A DNA stretch of 64,000 bases from Streptomyces sp. NBC_01723 (GCF_036246005.1 NZ_CP109171.1:2468001-2532000), one strand, 5' to 3'. Counted from the first letter of the stretch, positions 24,401 through 32,351 are shown. The notes: a model not told the origin generated them from the sequence alone. Program-made: numbers and translations.

Positions 24401-26460
24401 ACCTGATCGCGCTGCGCCGCCAGGGCCGGGGCGCGGAGGCCCTGGAGGCGTACGAGGAGTACGAACTGTCCGGCGGGCGGAGTCCGGCCCTGGCGGCGCT
24501 GGGCCGCGAACTGCGCGAGGAGCACGCCGAGCCGGTGGACGACGCCCCGTGGTCGGAGTACGAGGGCACCCGGTCGGAGCGGGACGACGGGCCGCACCGG
24601 GCGCTGTCCGCACCGGACGAACTGCCGGAGGGCCCGTTTCCCACGGAGGACGACTCCTGGTCGCCGCGGCGCGAGGCAGCGGCGGAGTCCACGGAGGAAC
24701 CGGAGGACCCCGAGGAGCCGGAGGCACCGGAGGAGCCCGCGGAGCCCGGCCGGCCGGACGAGGCGGACGAGGCGGACGAACATGTGCAGGACGACTTCGA
24801 CACCGACTTCCGCGACTGCGCCCGCTTCTCGTTCGCCGACGGCCCTTCGGGCGAGGAGGCCCAGGCGGGACTGCGCACCGTGGTCACGAACCTGCTGGCG
24901 GACAGCGGACTCGACGGCACCGCGTACGAACTCGTGGACGACGGGGAGGGCCTGCTCGTCCTGCTCCAGCCGCGGACGGAGGCCGCCCCGCTCCTCCGGA
25001 CGGCCGTGGACGGCCTGCCCGAACAGCTGGCGCACATCGGCGCGGAGCGGCTGCTGGTCGAGTTCTGGCAGGTGGAGTTCCGGCTGGACGGGACCGAGGA
25101 GCAGTCCTTCCGCGCCGACGCCGGGTCGGTCGGCGCGGTCCTGGACGCGTCCGAAGCGCAGGCGCTCGTCGTCCTCTCCGACTCCCTCTACCACGACGAG
25201 GTCCACGAGCCGGGGGAGGACGGACCCTCCTTCGATCCGGACCTGTTCAGGCCGCTGGACGACGACACGGGGTGGTACCGCCCGGTCGAGGGTGCCGGGG
25301 GCCCGAGGGTGGAGGCGTCGGACGGCCGGGCCGTGAGCGGACCGTACCCCATGCCGCCCGGCGGCAGGCTCCCCGTCCCCCCGCGCGACGGTTCCGTGGC
25401 CTTCGTCCTGCGGCTGCCCGACGGCACACTCGCCCTCCCGGACTCCGACGAGTACCGGTCGGCGCCGTCGGCCCTCCGGGCGGCCGGGCAGTACTTCGAG
25501 GTCGAGCTGACGCAACGCCCCGTCGGCACGGGCGTGGCCACCGTCGAGGCGAAGTGGCAGGTCGAAGACCCGGTCGAGGCGGTCCGCAACCGGGCGACCG
25601 ACCTGCGCGAGGTGGTCGCCGAACTGGTCGGGCAGTTCCTCACCGCGCTCCGGGAGGGCAGCGAGTTCGACCTCACGGGTGCCGAGGCGCCCGGCTACCG
25701 GCTCGTCTGGACCTTCCGGCCGGCCGGCCGCACCACCACCCCGCGCGGCCGGACGCCGCGCTCCCCCGAGGACCTGATCGCCGGGGCGAGCTGCGTGCTC
25801 CTCGGCTTCGACGACGTACTGGCCCGGCTGTACCGGCCGGCCGCCGAGCGGGAGGTGCTCCTGGACATCGCCCGGCTCTTCGTCGAGGAGCGCGACCCCG
25901 AGGACGCGCTGTCCGGCGTACCGCTCCCCCGGGTCTCGTCGGACGGATACGCCGGCACGCTCGACTTCGTCCGGGCGCTGGCCGGGCACCGGCTCGCCCC
26001 CGACGTACGGCTCCGCCTCGACCGGCACGAGGCGCGGGCGGCACGCACCGCACGGCCGGTGCCCCTGGCCGACCGGCTGGTCGAGGCGCTGGACGCCCGG
26101 CGGGTGCGCACCGCCGTGGTCACCGACCGGGACCCCGCCCCGGTCACCGCCTACCTGCGACGGCGCGGCCTGCTGGACGCCCTCGCCGGTGACGTGCACG
26201 GCAGGGGCACCGACCTCACCCGTCTGATGCCCGACCCGGACGTCCTCCTGCGGGCCCTGGAGCGGCTGGACGCCACCGTCGACACGTGCGTGATGGTCGG
26301 TTCGTCCGTCGCCGAGCAGTCCGCCGCCCGCGCGCTCGGTCTGCCGTTCATCGGGCACTGCGGCGGCGAACGGGTCCGGTGGGAGATGAACGCGGCGGAC
26401 GACGACGCGCTGCTCGTCCCGGACCTGCGTCCGCTGCTGACGGCGGCCGAGAACGGCTGA
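21487..26460 (+). CDS. SAV_2336-type multidomain protein: vWA-like, pseudokinase, SARP/BTAD, pseudo-HAD
   Basis: 1657 residues. Segments in order: SAV_2336-like N-terminus (VRPTPLELAELLWLAG, about 24-43); vWA-like region about 185-290 with HDAGPTM and LLISDCMG in place of the metal-site motifs; protein-kinase fold about 545-720 starting at GVRYRPARRLAPTG; OmpR-type winged helix about 778-860 and BTAD helical repeats to about 1015, as in SARP regulators; acidic Glu/Pro linker to about 1100; an unassigned alpha/beta region; HAD fold about 1428-1657. Kinase residues are lost (VAVRL for the Lys, THGGLEASR for the catalytic loop, LFEPGS for DFG), and the HAD nucleophile is replaced (LLGFDDVL). It looks like a signal-integrating scaffold partnering MoxR, possibly DNA-binding. 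Confidence 0.75.
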   Translation: MPADRPGSPDPLPRLADLLGRVSSGVRPTPLELAELLWLAGHMEPEPSGPKDDGATGPAAREPAPPVPAPRPETVRSPRGRPGREPVGDPPEARPDGSDASRTPLRLPSPAPAPGTSTAEPHSSLLAPAPPMLRHTLALQRSLRPLKRRTDAPVGHEVDEAATADRIARLGGGPDGWLPVLRPVRERWLRLNLVHDAGPTMPVWQPLVRELHAALAQSGVFRTVVLHRAEADGTVRGEGAEAPPDGRTVTLLISDCMGPQWREGPAGTRWFDTLRRWAHRTPLAVLQPLPEQLWRDTALPPVPGRLSAPHRAAPSASLAFTPYDDTVPPAPGGTVHLPVLEPGPQWLANWASLVASAGGTRHPGAAAVLHRPLPADADGRADVSRLSAEELVLRFRASASPQAFRLAGHLALGRPDLPVMRLVQAAVEPEPRPQHLAEIILSGMLTTVAGPPGSYAFRPGVRDLLLRGLPRTARNRTHELLLRTGGLIDERAGRSPGEFRALLPSRDGTERADGGETFAAITQESARQLAAPARSEGPSPFPPALGVRYRPARRLAPTGRMWLAEDTETNRTVAVRLHDPDRDPASRRAFLRDARLLTEITHPNVVTVLDAGIEDDVPYVVMEHLDGVALHTLARSNGRRLPAPLVVSVGAQLARGLTALHRAGVTHGGLEASRVVVLPDGTVRLSLFEPGSASGPSGRSEDLRALCDILLLLTSGTSRLTVPIDSRHLDRLPAALRIHYAHAFDQLMSASSATQAQGLDLLTDPRSLARAREAYEPRRYHALGALRVTLPDGSPALGPGVRALLAMLLLKRGRTVTHEELRWGLWDPGEEPRNPRGDVNGLATRLAEALGPGALVTSAHGLALHTSADYVDLVHCDELVRQADAARVEGAPTEARALVTEALSLWHGDESLAHVPGPAARTARARLLRLRLALHTKRAELDLALGDYDRTSAELSRLLRAHPHREDFRRLYLIALRRQGRGAEALEAYEEYELSGGRSPALAALGRELREEHAEPVDDAPWSEYEGTRSERDDGPHRALSAPDELPEGPFPTEDDSWSPRREAAAESTEEPEDPEEPEAPEEPAEPGRPDEADEADEHVQDDFDTDFRDCARFSFADGPSGEEAQAGLRTVVTNLLADSGLDGTAYELVDDGEGLLVLLQPRTEAAPLLRTAVDGLPEQLAHIGAERLLVEFWQVEFRLDGTEEQSFRADAGSVGAVLDASEAQALVVLSDSLYHDEVHEPGEDGPSFDPDLFRPLDDDTGWYRPVEGAGGPRVEASDGRAVSGPYPMPPGGRLPVPPRDGSVAFVLRLPDGTLALPDSDEYRSAPSALRAAGQYFEVELTQRPVGTGVATVEAKWQVEDPVEAVRNRATDLREVVAELVGQFLTALREGSEFDLTGAEAPGYRLVWTFRPAGRTTTPRGRTPRSPEDLIAGASCVLLGFDDVLARLYRPAAEREVLLDIARLFVEERDPEDALSGVPLPRVSSDGYAGTLDFVRALAGHRLAPDVRLRLDRHEARAARTARPVPLADRLVEALDARRVRTAVVTDRDPAPVTAYLRRRGLLDALAGDVHGRGTDLTRLMPDPDVLLRALERLDATVDTCVMVGSSVAEQSAARALGLPFIGHCGGERVRWEMNAADDDALLVPDLRPLLTAAENG

Positions 26461-26613
26461 CCGGCGGCGGCGCTCGGCTCCCGCCGGACACCGCCCGTTC
26501 GGCGGCCCCCCGCCCGGCCCCCTCCAACGGGCGCCCGCCCCCGCTCCCGCGCACGATGCCAGCAAGGCCGCCCACCGGGCGGCCGCACGGTCGCGCTCTC
26601 GGGAGGATCCGCC

Positions 26614-27663
26614 ATGACCGCCAGTACCGCCAGTCTGGAGCAGCTGCGCCGCTGCCACTTCGCCGTCGACCTGGGCGCGGCACGGACCCGCGTGTACGTG
26701 AAGGGTGCCGGGCTCGTCGTCGACCAGCCCTCCGCCGCCGCGGTCAACACCCGCACCGGCGCGCTCATCGCGGTCGGGGAGCTCGCGGAGAAGATGACCG
26801 GCCGCACCCCCGGCTACATCCGGGTCGTGCGGCCCGTGTCCGGCGGCACGGTCGTCGACATCGAGATGGCCCAGCGCATGCTGCGGCACCTGCTCGGCGA
26901 CAAGATCCGCCGCACCCTGCGCCGCAAGCCCCGGCTGCGCGCGGCCGCCTGCACCCCGCACGACGCGGATCCGCTGGCGCGGCGGGCGGCGATCGAGACG
27001 CTGGTCGGACTCGGCGCGCGCCGCGTGGAGCTGGTCGACACGCTGATCGCCGCGGCCGTCGGGTGCGGACTGCCCGTGGAGCAGCCCGAGGCGACCATGA
27101 TCATGGTGTGCGGGGCGCACGCCACCCAGGTCGCGGTGCTCTCCCTCGGCTCGATCGTGACCGCCGCCCGCATCCCGGTCGGCGGCGAGGCCGTGGACCA
27201 CGCGATCGTGCAGCTCCTGCGCCACCAGCACGAGCTGGTGCTGCCCAGCCAGTCCGTCCGTCCGCTGCAACTGACCCTGTCCGGCAACGGGCTGACCCCG
27301 CAGGGACCGGCGTCCACCGAGATCCACGGCCGGGACGTGGCGACCGGCCTCGCGCGCTCGGTGCAGGTCGACACCGCGTCGGTGCGCAACGCCATCCAGA
27401 CACCGCTGACGGCCGTGCTCGACGGGATCGGACGGGTGCTGCGGGACTGCCCGCCGGACCTGGTCGCGGACCTCGCCGACCGGGGGATCATGATGGTCGG
27501 CGGCAGCGCGCTGCTGCCCGGCTTCGACCAGATGCTGCGTCAGGCCACGGGCATGCCGGTGCACATCGCGGAGCGGCCCGACGTGTGCGCGGTCCAGGGG
27601 CTCGGCAGCATGCTGGAGGGCCGGGTGGAGCCGATCTCGCTCCAGCCGGCCGCGTCCGACTGA
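26614..27663 (+). CDS. mbl: MreB-like actin homologue
   Basis: 349 residues. Actin-fold signatures are present: phosphate-1 loop FAVDLGAARTRVYV near residue 16, ARRVELVDTLIAAAVGCGL and the adenosine-binding IMMVGGSALLPGFDQML near residue 290. The phosphate-2 loop is less MreB-like (MVCGAHATQVAVLSLG), agreeing with the divergent Mbl of Streptomyces (S. coelicolor SCO2451), which acts with MreB in spore-wall synthesis. GGAGG precedes the ATG. It follows the conflict cassette by 153 bp, a spacing that allows separate or shared transcription. Confidence 0.88.
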   Translation: MTASTASLEQLRRCHFAVDLGAARTRVYVKGAGLVVDQPSAAAVNTRTGALIAVGELAEKMTGRTPGYIRVVRPVSGGTVVDIEMAQRMLRHLLGDKIRRTLRRKPRLRAAACTPHDADPLARRAAIETLVGLGARRVELVDTLIAAAVGCGLPVEQPEATMIMVCGAHATQVAVLSLGSIVTAARIPVGGEAVDHAIVQLLRHQHELVLPSQSVRPLQLTLSGNGLTPQGPASTEIHGRDVATGLARSVQVDTASVRNAIQTPLTAVLDGIGRVLRDCPPDLVADLADRGIMMVGGSALLPGFDQMLRQATGMPVHIAERPDVCAVQGLGSMLEGRVEPISLQPAASD

Positions 27664-27706
27664 CCCGCCGCCGAGGGGGCCGAGCACGCCGAGGGATCCG
27701 GACGGT

Positions 27707-29143
27707 ATGACCGCGCAGCACGCGCCCCGACTGACCCGCCTCCTCGAAGCCGTCCTGGCGGTCGGCACCGACCTCGACCTGCGCAGTACCCTCCAGCACC
27801 TCGTGGACGGCGCCGCCGAACTGACCGGTGCCGACCGCGCGGCCCTGGTGATGCCCGACCCCGGCCGGGACGGTCTGGCCGAGATCCGCACCCCGGGCCC
27901 GGAGCCCGTGGCGACGACCGCGCCCCGGCTGCGGGTGCCGGTCCACGTGCGCGACGAGGAGTTCGGCGAGCTGCGGCTGGTGGGCAGGCCGGGTGCCGGA
28001 CCCTTCACCGTCGAGGACGAGCAACTGGTGCGGGTGCTGGCGACCCAGGCCGGCATCTCGATCGGCAACGCCCGGCTGTACGAGACGGCACGGCAGCGCG
28101 AGCGCTGGATCGAGGGCGCCGCGGCCGTCACCACGGCGCTGCTCACCGAGGAGGGCGCCGACGACGCGCTGACGACGGTCGCCGAGCGGGCCCGGCTGCT
28201 CGCCGACGCCTCCGCGGGCGTCATCCTCCACCCGACCGCCGAGGGCGGCATGGAGATCGTGACCGCGTCGACGCCCGACGACCCGGGCGGCATCGTCGGC
28301 GCCACCATCGCGCCCGGCAGCCCCGTCCTGGAGCAACTGCTCGGCGGCGAGCCGGTCTTCCTCACGGACTCGGCGAGCGATCCGCGGATGACGACGCGCG
28401 TACGGCACCGGTTCGGGCCGAGCATGATGCTGCCGCTGCAGGCGAACGGCCGGCTGATCGGCACCCTCGCCCTGCCCCGCCGGCGCGGCGAACGCCAGTA
28501 CACGGACCTGGAGCGGCGGCTCGCCACCCAGTTCGCCTCGCAGGCCGCGCTCGCCCTGGTGCTGGCCGACGCACGGCGCGGGCGGGAGCGGCTGGCGGTC
28601 TTCGAGGACCGCGACCGCATCGCGCGGGACCTGCACGACCTGGTGGTGCAGCGGCTGTTCGCCACCGGGATGATGCTGGAGTCGACGCAGCGCCGGGGCG
28701 GCGCGGAGGACGTGCGGGACATCCTCGCGCGGGCGGCGGACGAGCTGCGGTCCACGGTTCAGGAGGTCCGTACGGCGATCTTCGCGCTCCAGCAGCCGCC
28801 GGCCGAGCCGCCGACGGGGCTGCGCGGCCGGGTCCTGCGCGAGACCGCGTCCGCCGCCGCCCGGCTCGGCTTCGCCCCGTCCACCCACTTCCGCGGCGCC
28901 GTCGACACCCGCGTACCCGAGCGGGTGGCCGGACACCTGCTCACCGCCCTGCGCCGCGCCCTGACCGAAGCGACGTCCCGCGCGGCCGTCTCCCGGGTCG
29001 AGGTCACCGTGGACGCGACCGCCGCGGCGGCGGACGGGGGCCGGGACGGCGTACGGCTGACGGTCTTCGACGACGGCGAGCGCGAGGAGGGCGCCGGGCC
29101 CCCGGCGGACGGCACGACGGTGACCTGGTGGTCGCCGCTGTGA
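27707..29143 (+). CDS. GAF-domain sensor histidine kinase with degenerate ATPase domain
   Basis: 478 residues. Two GAF domains (about 20-125 and 140-285; VRVLATQAGISIGNARLY, LATQFASQAALALVLADAR) lead into a HisKA_3 dimerisation helix with the H-box DRDRIARDLHDLVVQRLF near residue 305. The ATPase part starts (LLTALRRALTEATSRAAVSRVEV) but the N-box Asn is absent, the G1 box reads DDGEREEGAG and the segment that should carry the lid and G2 box is missing before the terminal TTVTWWSPL. It probably cannot bind ATP normally. No response regulator is adjacent; a STAS-ANTAR protein follows. No membrane span, so a cytoplasmic sensor. Confidence 0.8.
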   Translation: MTAQHAPRLTRLLEAVLAVGTDLDLRSTLQHLVDGAAELTGADRAALVMPDPGRDGLAEIRTPGPEPVATTAPRLRVPVHVRDEEFGELRLVGRPGAGPFTVEDEQLVRVLATQAGISIGNARLYETARQRERWIEGAAAVTTALLTEEGADDALTTVAERARLLADASAGVILHPTAEGGMEIVTASTPDDPGGIVGATIAPGSPVLEQLLGGEPVFLTDSASDPRMTTRVRHRFGPSMMLPLQANGRLIGTLALPRRRGERQYTDLERRLATQFASQAALALVLADARRGRERLAVFEDRDRIARDLHDLVVQRLFATGMMLESTQRRGGAEDVRDILARAADELRSTVQEVRTAIFALQQPPAEPPTGLRGRVLRETASAAARLGFAPSTHFRGAVDTRVPERVAGHLLTALRRALTEATSRAAVSRVEVTVDATAAAADGGRDGVRLTVFDDGEREEGAGPPADGTTVTWWSPL

Positions 29144-29298
29144 CCGCGTGACCCCGGGACGCGCCGGCACTGCCTTTACCCTCTCTTCGGCCGCTCATTC
29201 CCCGGCGTTGGGTGTAGTCGGCCGTACGGCGGGCAGGCGCCACGACGAAGGGGACGGAGCGACGTCGCGAGCGTCCGCCGGGACTGTCGGGGACCGAC

Positions 29299-29949
29299 AT
29301 GGACGAAGGCGGTGACATGACCTCAACGGCACCGCCGCGTCTGGCGGGGCGGCCGGCCTTTCTGGTCATCGACGGCAGGGTGGCCGCCGGGCGGGCGCTG
29401 CTCGTCGCGCGCGGCCGACTGGTCCACGGGTGCACGGACATCCTGGCCGAGGCCCTGGCCGCGCTGCCGGCCGGCGTCTCCCGGCTCGACCTGGACATGA
29501 GCGACGTGGAGTTCATGGACCCGGGCGGGCTGCGCTTCCTCGACCTGCTGGGCGGCTACAGCCACCGGGAGGCGGTGCCGGCGACGACGGCGAACTGGCG
29601 GGGCCAGCCGCTGCGCGTCCTGGAGCTGGCCGGTCTGGACACCACCGACCCCCTGCGCACCACCACCGCCGCCGAGCGGCTGCACGTCCTGGAGGAGGAG
29701 GTCGACCAGCTGCGCCGGGCGATCGCCTCCCGTCCGGTCATCGACCAGGCGCGGGGCGTCCTGATGGCCCTGCACGCCTGCACCTCGGACGAGGCATGGG
29801 GCATCCTCCGGGAGGCCTCCCAGCTCTCCAACACCAAGCTGCGCGACGTCGCCGCCGCGGTCACGGCGGGCACCGAGAACGAGGGCCCGCCGCCACCCCC
29901 GGAGGTACGCGCGGCCCTGCGCACGGCCCTGGCCAGGCTCCGCCGCTGA
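29299..29949 (+). CDS. STAS-ANTAR domain protein
   Basis: 216 residues. A STAS-like domain (LVHGCTDILAEALAAL, LDLDMSDVEFMDPGGLRFLDLL, residues 40-100) is followed by a coiled segment and an ANTAR RNA-binding domain: RRAIASRPVIDQARGVLMALHACTSDEAWGILREASQLSN, residues about 147-190. ANTAR proteins act by binding dual hairpins in target RNA; the STAS module suggests control by partner switching. An in-frame ATG at 29317 with GAAGG before it is an equally likely start. It may be wired to the sensor kinase just upstream. Confidence 0.82.
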   Translation: MDEGGDMTSTAPPRLAGRPAFLVIDGRVAAGRALLVARGRLVHGCTDILAEALAALPAGVSRLDLDMSDVEFMDPGGLRFLDLLGGYSHREAVPATTANWRGQPLRVLELAGLDTTDPLRTTTAAERLHVLEEEVDQLRRAIASRPVIDQARGVLMALHACTSDEAWGILREASQLSNTKLRDVAAAVTAGTENEGPPPPPEVRAALRTALARLRR

Positions 29950-29992
29950 CACCGGCCACTGCCACCAACTCCGTCACCGCGCCGAGAGGCGT

Positions 29993-30463
29993 TCAGCCCG
30001 ATCGGGGGTGTGCGGACATTCCGCCCGCATCCGGGCCGGGCGGCCGGCCCCAGGGCGCTTCCAGCGCCGTCCGCAGGGCGTCGACCGCCTCCCCACCGAT
30101 CCGCTCGGCGAGCTGCTCCTCCAGCCGCTCGAGGACGAGACCGGCCTGCCGGTGCACGCGTTCCCCCTCCTCGGTGCGCCGGATCAGCCGCTGCCGGAGG
30201 GAGTCGGGGTCGGCGACCTGGTCCAGGAGTCCCGCGGTGATCAGGCCGTGCACGGCCTGATGCGCCGTCTGCCGGGTGACGCCCATGCGCCGGGCCAGCT
30301 CCGAGACCGTGGCGCCCTTGTCGTCCAGCACGGCGAAGAGCTGCGCTTGCGTCGGCGACACCGGCACGGCACCGGCCGCCTCCAGGGCGGCGAGCAGCCC
30401 CTCCTCGAACCACCGCCGGGCCTCGCCGAGCAACTGCGGAAGGTAGCGGCGGGTGGACTGCAT
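29993..30463 (-). CDS. MarR family transcriptional regulator
   Basis: 156 residues. Winged helix core SPTQAQLFAVLDDKGATVSELARRMGVTRQTAHQAVHGLITAGLLDQVADPDSLRQRLIRRT in MarR order, with a dimerising helix (VLERLEEQLAERIG) after it. ATG at 30463 follows GAGGAAACG on the minus strand; the frame extends to 30493. Divergent from a cupin dioxygenase gene, with a perfect palindrome between them that is the likely operator. Such MarR-cupin pairs usually respond to phenolic or flavonoid ligands. Confidence 0.87.
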   Translation of the reverse strand: MQSTRRYLPQLLGEARRWFEEGLLAALEAAGAVPVSPTQAQLFAVLDDKGATVSELARRMGVTRQTAHQAVHGLITAGLLDQVADPDSLRQRLIRRTEEGERVHRQAGLVLERLEEQLAERIGGEAVDALRTALEAPWGRPPGPDAGGMSAHPRSG

Positions 30464-30520
30464 CGTTTCCTCACGCGTGGGCCGGGCTCGCAACCAGTGC
30501 TTGATTACCGACAGTCTCTC

Positions 30521-30539
30521 ATGTCAGGCTACCTGACAT
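30521..30539. promoter_or_regulatory. MarR operator palindrome
   Basis: ATGTCAGGCTACCTGACAT: perfect 8-bp arms around CTA, between marR and the cupin gene, about 35 bp before the cupin ATG. A TTGATT at 30501-30506 is a candidate -35 for the cupin operon, which would put the palindrome over the -10 region. Confidence 0.72.
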
Positions 30540-30574
30540 TCGCTACGGAGACCGATCCGATCCAGGGAGACGGC

Positions 30575-31132
30575 ATGACCATCGAGTACGCCACCCGCTA
30601 CCGGCGGGCGTCACGCATCCCCGCGGAACCGGGCAAGCCCTACTTCATCGAGAAGGGCGAGGGCGACCGGGCCCACCTGTTCGGCGACCTGATCACCATC
30701 TACGCGGGCGGCGAGCAGACCGAGAACACCTTCAACTTCTTCACCGTCGAGGGCCCCAGGGGCGACCTCATCCCCGCCCATGTGCACACCGACACCCACG
30801 AGGTCTTCTACATCACGCAGGGCGCGGTGCGACTGTTCGTCGAGGACACCGAGGGCGAGCAGCAGGAGAAGCTCCTCACGCCCGGCGACTTCGGCTTCGT
30901 ACCGAAGAACTGCCGGCACGCCTACCGCATGGAGCGCCACCACAGCCAGGTCGTCGGCGTCGCGGCCGGCCCCGGAGGGACCTTCGAGCGGTTCTTCGAG
31001 AACCTCGGCGTACCGGCCGAGCACATGGGACTGCCCCACCCGCCCGTCGTCCCGGAACCCGGCAAGTTCGCGACCGTTCCCGAGCGGTTCGACGTGCGCT
31101 TCCTGCCCGACCACCAGTGGCGGACGCCATGA
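30575..31132 (+). CDS. Quercetin 2,3-dioxygenase-like cupin
   Basis: 185 residues, cupin fold. Motif 1 metal ligands are clear in PAHVHTDTHEVFYITQGAVRLFV (two His, then His and Glu) and motif 2 in TPGDFGFVPKNCRHAYRM (His). Family members oxidise flavonols or act as metal-dependent pirin-like enzymes. ATG at 30575 follows CAGGGAGA. Its stop overlaps the start of the hydrolase gene (ATGA), and it lies downstream of the MarR operator, so both genes are probably one MarR-controlled operon for an aromatic compound. Confidence 0.85.
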   Translation: MTIEYATRYRRASRIPAEPGKPYFIEKGEGDRAHLFGDLITIYAGGEQTENTFNFFTVEGPRGDLIPAHVHTDTHEVFYITQGAVRLFVEDTEGEQQEKLLTPGDFGFVPKNCRHAYRMERHHSQVVGVAAGPGGTFERFFENLGVPAEHMGLPHPPVVPEPGKFATVPERFDVRFLPDHQWRTP

Positions 31133-32025
31133 CGGAGCCGGAGTCCGGCCCCTCGCTGCGCGAACTGATCTCCGCACCCCACCCCGACCACGCGCCGCTG
31201 CCGCGCGCGCCCCTGAACGAGCACGGCGTACGCGAAGTGCGCGGCGTGCCGTACCTCCCCGTGGAGGGAAGCCGCCCCCTGGAACTCGACCTGTGGCTGC
31301 CGGAGCGCTCCGGGTCCGGGCGGCTTCCACTGGTGCTGTTCGTGCACGGCGGCGCGTGGCGACGGGGGCGGCGCGACGACTTGGGCCCGCGCACCCGCCA
31401 CTGGACACCGGGCCCCTTCGCACGCATCGCGGCCGAGGGCTTCGCCGTCGCCTGCGCCGACTACCGGCTCAGCGGCGAGGCCCCCTTCCCCGCCCCGCTC
31501 GACGACCTGCGCGCCGCACTGCGCTGGCTCACCCTGCGCTCCGCGGAGCTGGGCATCGACACCGGGCGCACGGTGGCGTGGGGAGAGTCCGCCGGCGGCC
31601 ACCTCGCCTCGCTCCTCACCCTCACCCACACCGACCCCTCACCGGCCGGGGCGGTGATCTGGTACGGACCGAGCGACCTGACCACCGCGCGAGGCCCCTT
31701 CACCCCGGAGGACCCCGCGTCTCCCGAAGCCCTGATGCTCGGCGCACCACCGACGACCGCCCCGGAACGCGCCCGTGCGGCCAGCCCCCTCACCCAAGTC
31801 CGCGCCGGCACGCCCCCGTTCCTGCTCGTTCACGGCGAGCAGGACTCCATGGTCGCCTGCTCACACAGCCAAGATCTCGCCGCGGCACTGGAGGCGGCCG
31901 GTTCGTCACCGGTCGAACTGTGGACGATCCCGAACGCCGATCACGGCTGGCACGGCGTGTCCGACGCCCAGGTGGAGCAGATCTTCACCGACTCCCTCGC
32001 GTTCGCGCTTCGCCTGGTGTCGTGA
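31129..32025 (+). CDS. Alpha/beta hydrolase (esterase/lipase, BD-FAE-like)
   Basis: 298 residues. Oxyanion motif VLFVHGGAWRRG near residue 70, nucleophile elbow GESAGGHLAS (Ser about 154), Asp in LVHGEQDSMV and His in ADHGWHG complete a serine-hydrolase triad. No signal peptide. It overlaps the cupin gene by 4 bp; together they could cleave an ester and open the freed phenolic ring. This functional coupling is inference from the operon. Confidence 0.85.
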   Translation: MTEPESGPSLRELISAPHPDHAPLPRAPLNEHGVREVRGVPYLPVEGSRPLELDLWLPERSGSGRLPLVLFVHGGAWRRGRRDDLGPRTRHWTPGPFARIAAEGFAVACADYRLSGEAPFPAPLDDLRAALRWLTLRSAELGIDTGRTVAWGESAGGHLASLLTLTHTDPSPAGAVIWYGPSDLTTARGPFTPEDPASPEALMLGAPPTTAPERARAASPLTQVRAGTPPFLLVHGEQDSMVACSHSQDLAAALEAAGSSPVELWTIPNADHGWHGVSDAQVEQIFTDSLAFALRLVS

Positions 32026-32277
32026 CTGAGCCACAGGAAGGAGCACACAGCGAGTCGCTCGGGGGTGGACGGGGCTCGGGACGACACCGGCCTCGCCGGA
32101 GCCACGCCGATGGTGGGGCGGCAGGTGGGGCGGGAGACTCCGTCCGGGCGATCTTCCGGCGCGGCACGACCGGTCTGCGGCCACCGAGCGGGAAGAATCG
32201 ACCGCGGGCCCGGTGGCGGAGTCCGACGCTGGACACTCCGACGCAGGACAGAACGATTTTGCCCGAGAGGGCAGGAG
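32026..32277. other. Intergenic stretch without supported gene
   Basis: Between the hydrolase gene and the tRNA cluster. Open frames exist on both strands but they are Arg/Gly-rich, lack a ribosome site and show no recognisable domain. A short stem (CTGCCC/GGGCA read on the minus strand, 32257-32274) just beyond the first tRNA could be a processing or termination signal. Confidence 0.5.
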
Positions 32278-32351
32278 TGGGGCGGGTGGGACTCGAACCC
32301 ACGGCCGACGGATTATGAGTCCGCTGCTCTAACCGGCTGAGCTACCGCCCC
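32278..32351 (-). tRNA. tRNA with CAU anticodon (Met, or Ile2)
   Basis: 74 nt cloverleaf read on the minus strand: acceptor GGGGCGG paired with CCGCCCC, D arm TAGCTCAGCCGGTTAGAGCA, anticodon loop CTCATAA and T arm GTGGGTTCGAGTCCCAC, no encoded CCA. The G1-initial paired acceptor excludes the initiator tRNA. Elongator Met and the lysidine-modified Ile2 isoacceptor share this anticodon and cannot be separated by eye. Confidence 0.85.

Noticed and set aside
18255..27663. mbl as a fifth member of the conflict cassette
   Set aside because: It follows on the same strand, but a 153-bp gap with its own strong ribosome site and its known role in spore-wall synthesis make it an independent gene.
23785..28755. 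Minus-strand open frame of 1656 codons
   Set aside because: Antisense shadow of the 21487-26460 gene, mbl and the sensor kinase; low-complexity Arg/Gly/Pro-rich translation and no domain.
31985..32302. Minus-strand frame running into the CAU tRNA
   Set aside because: Arg/Pro-rich, no ribosome site and it overlaps a tRNA gene.
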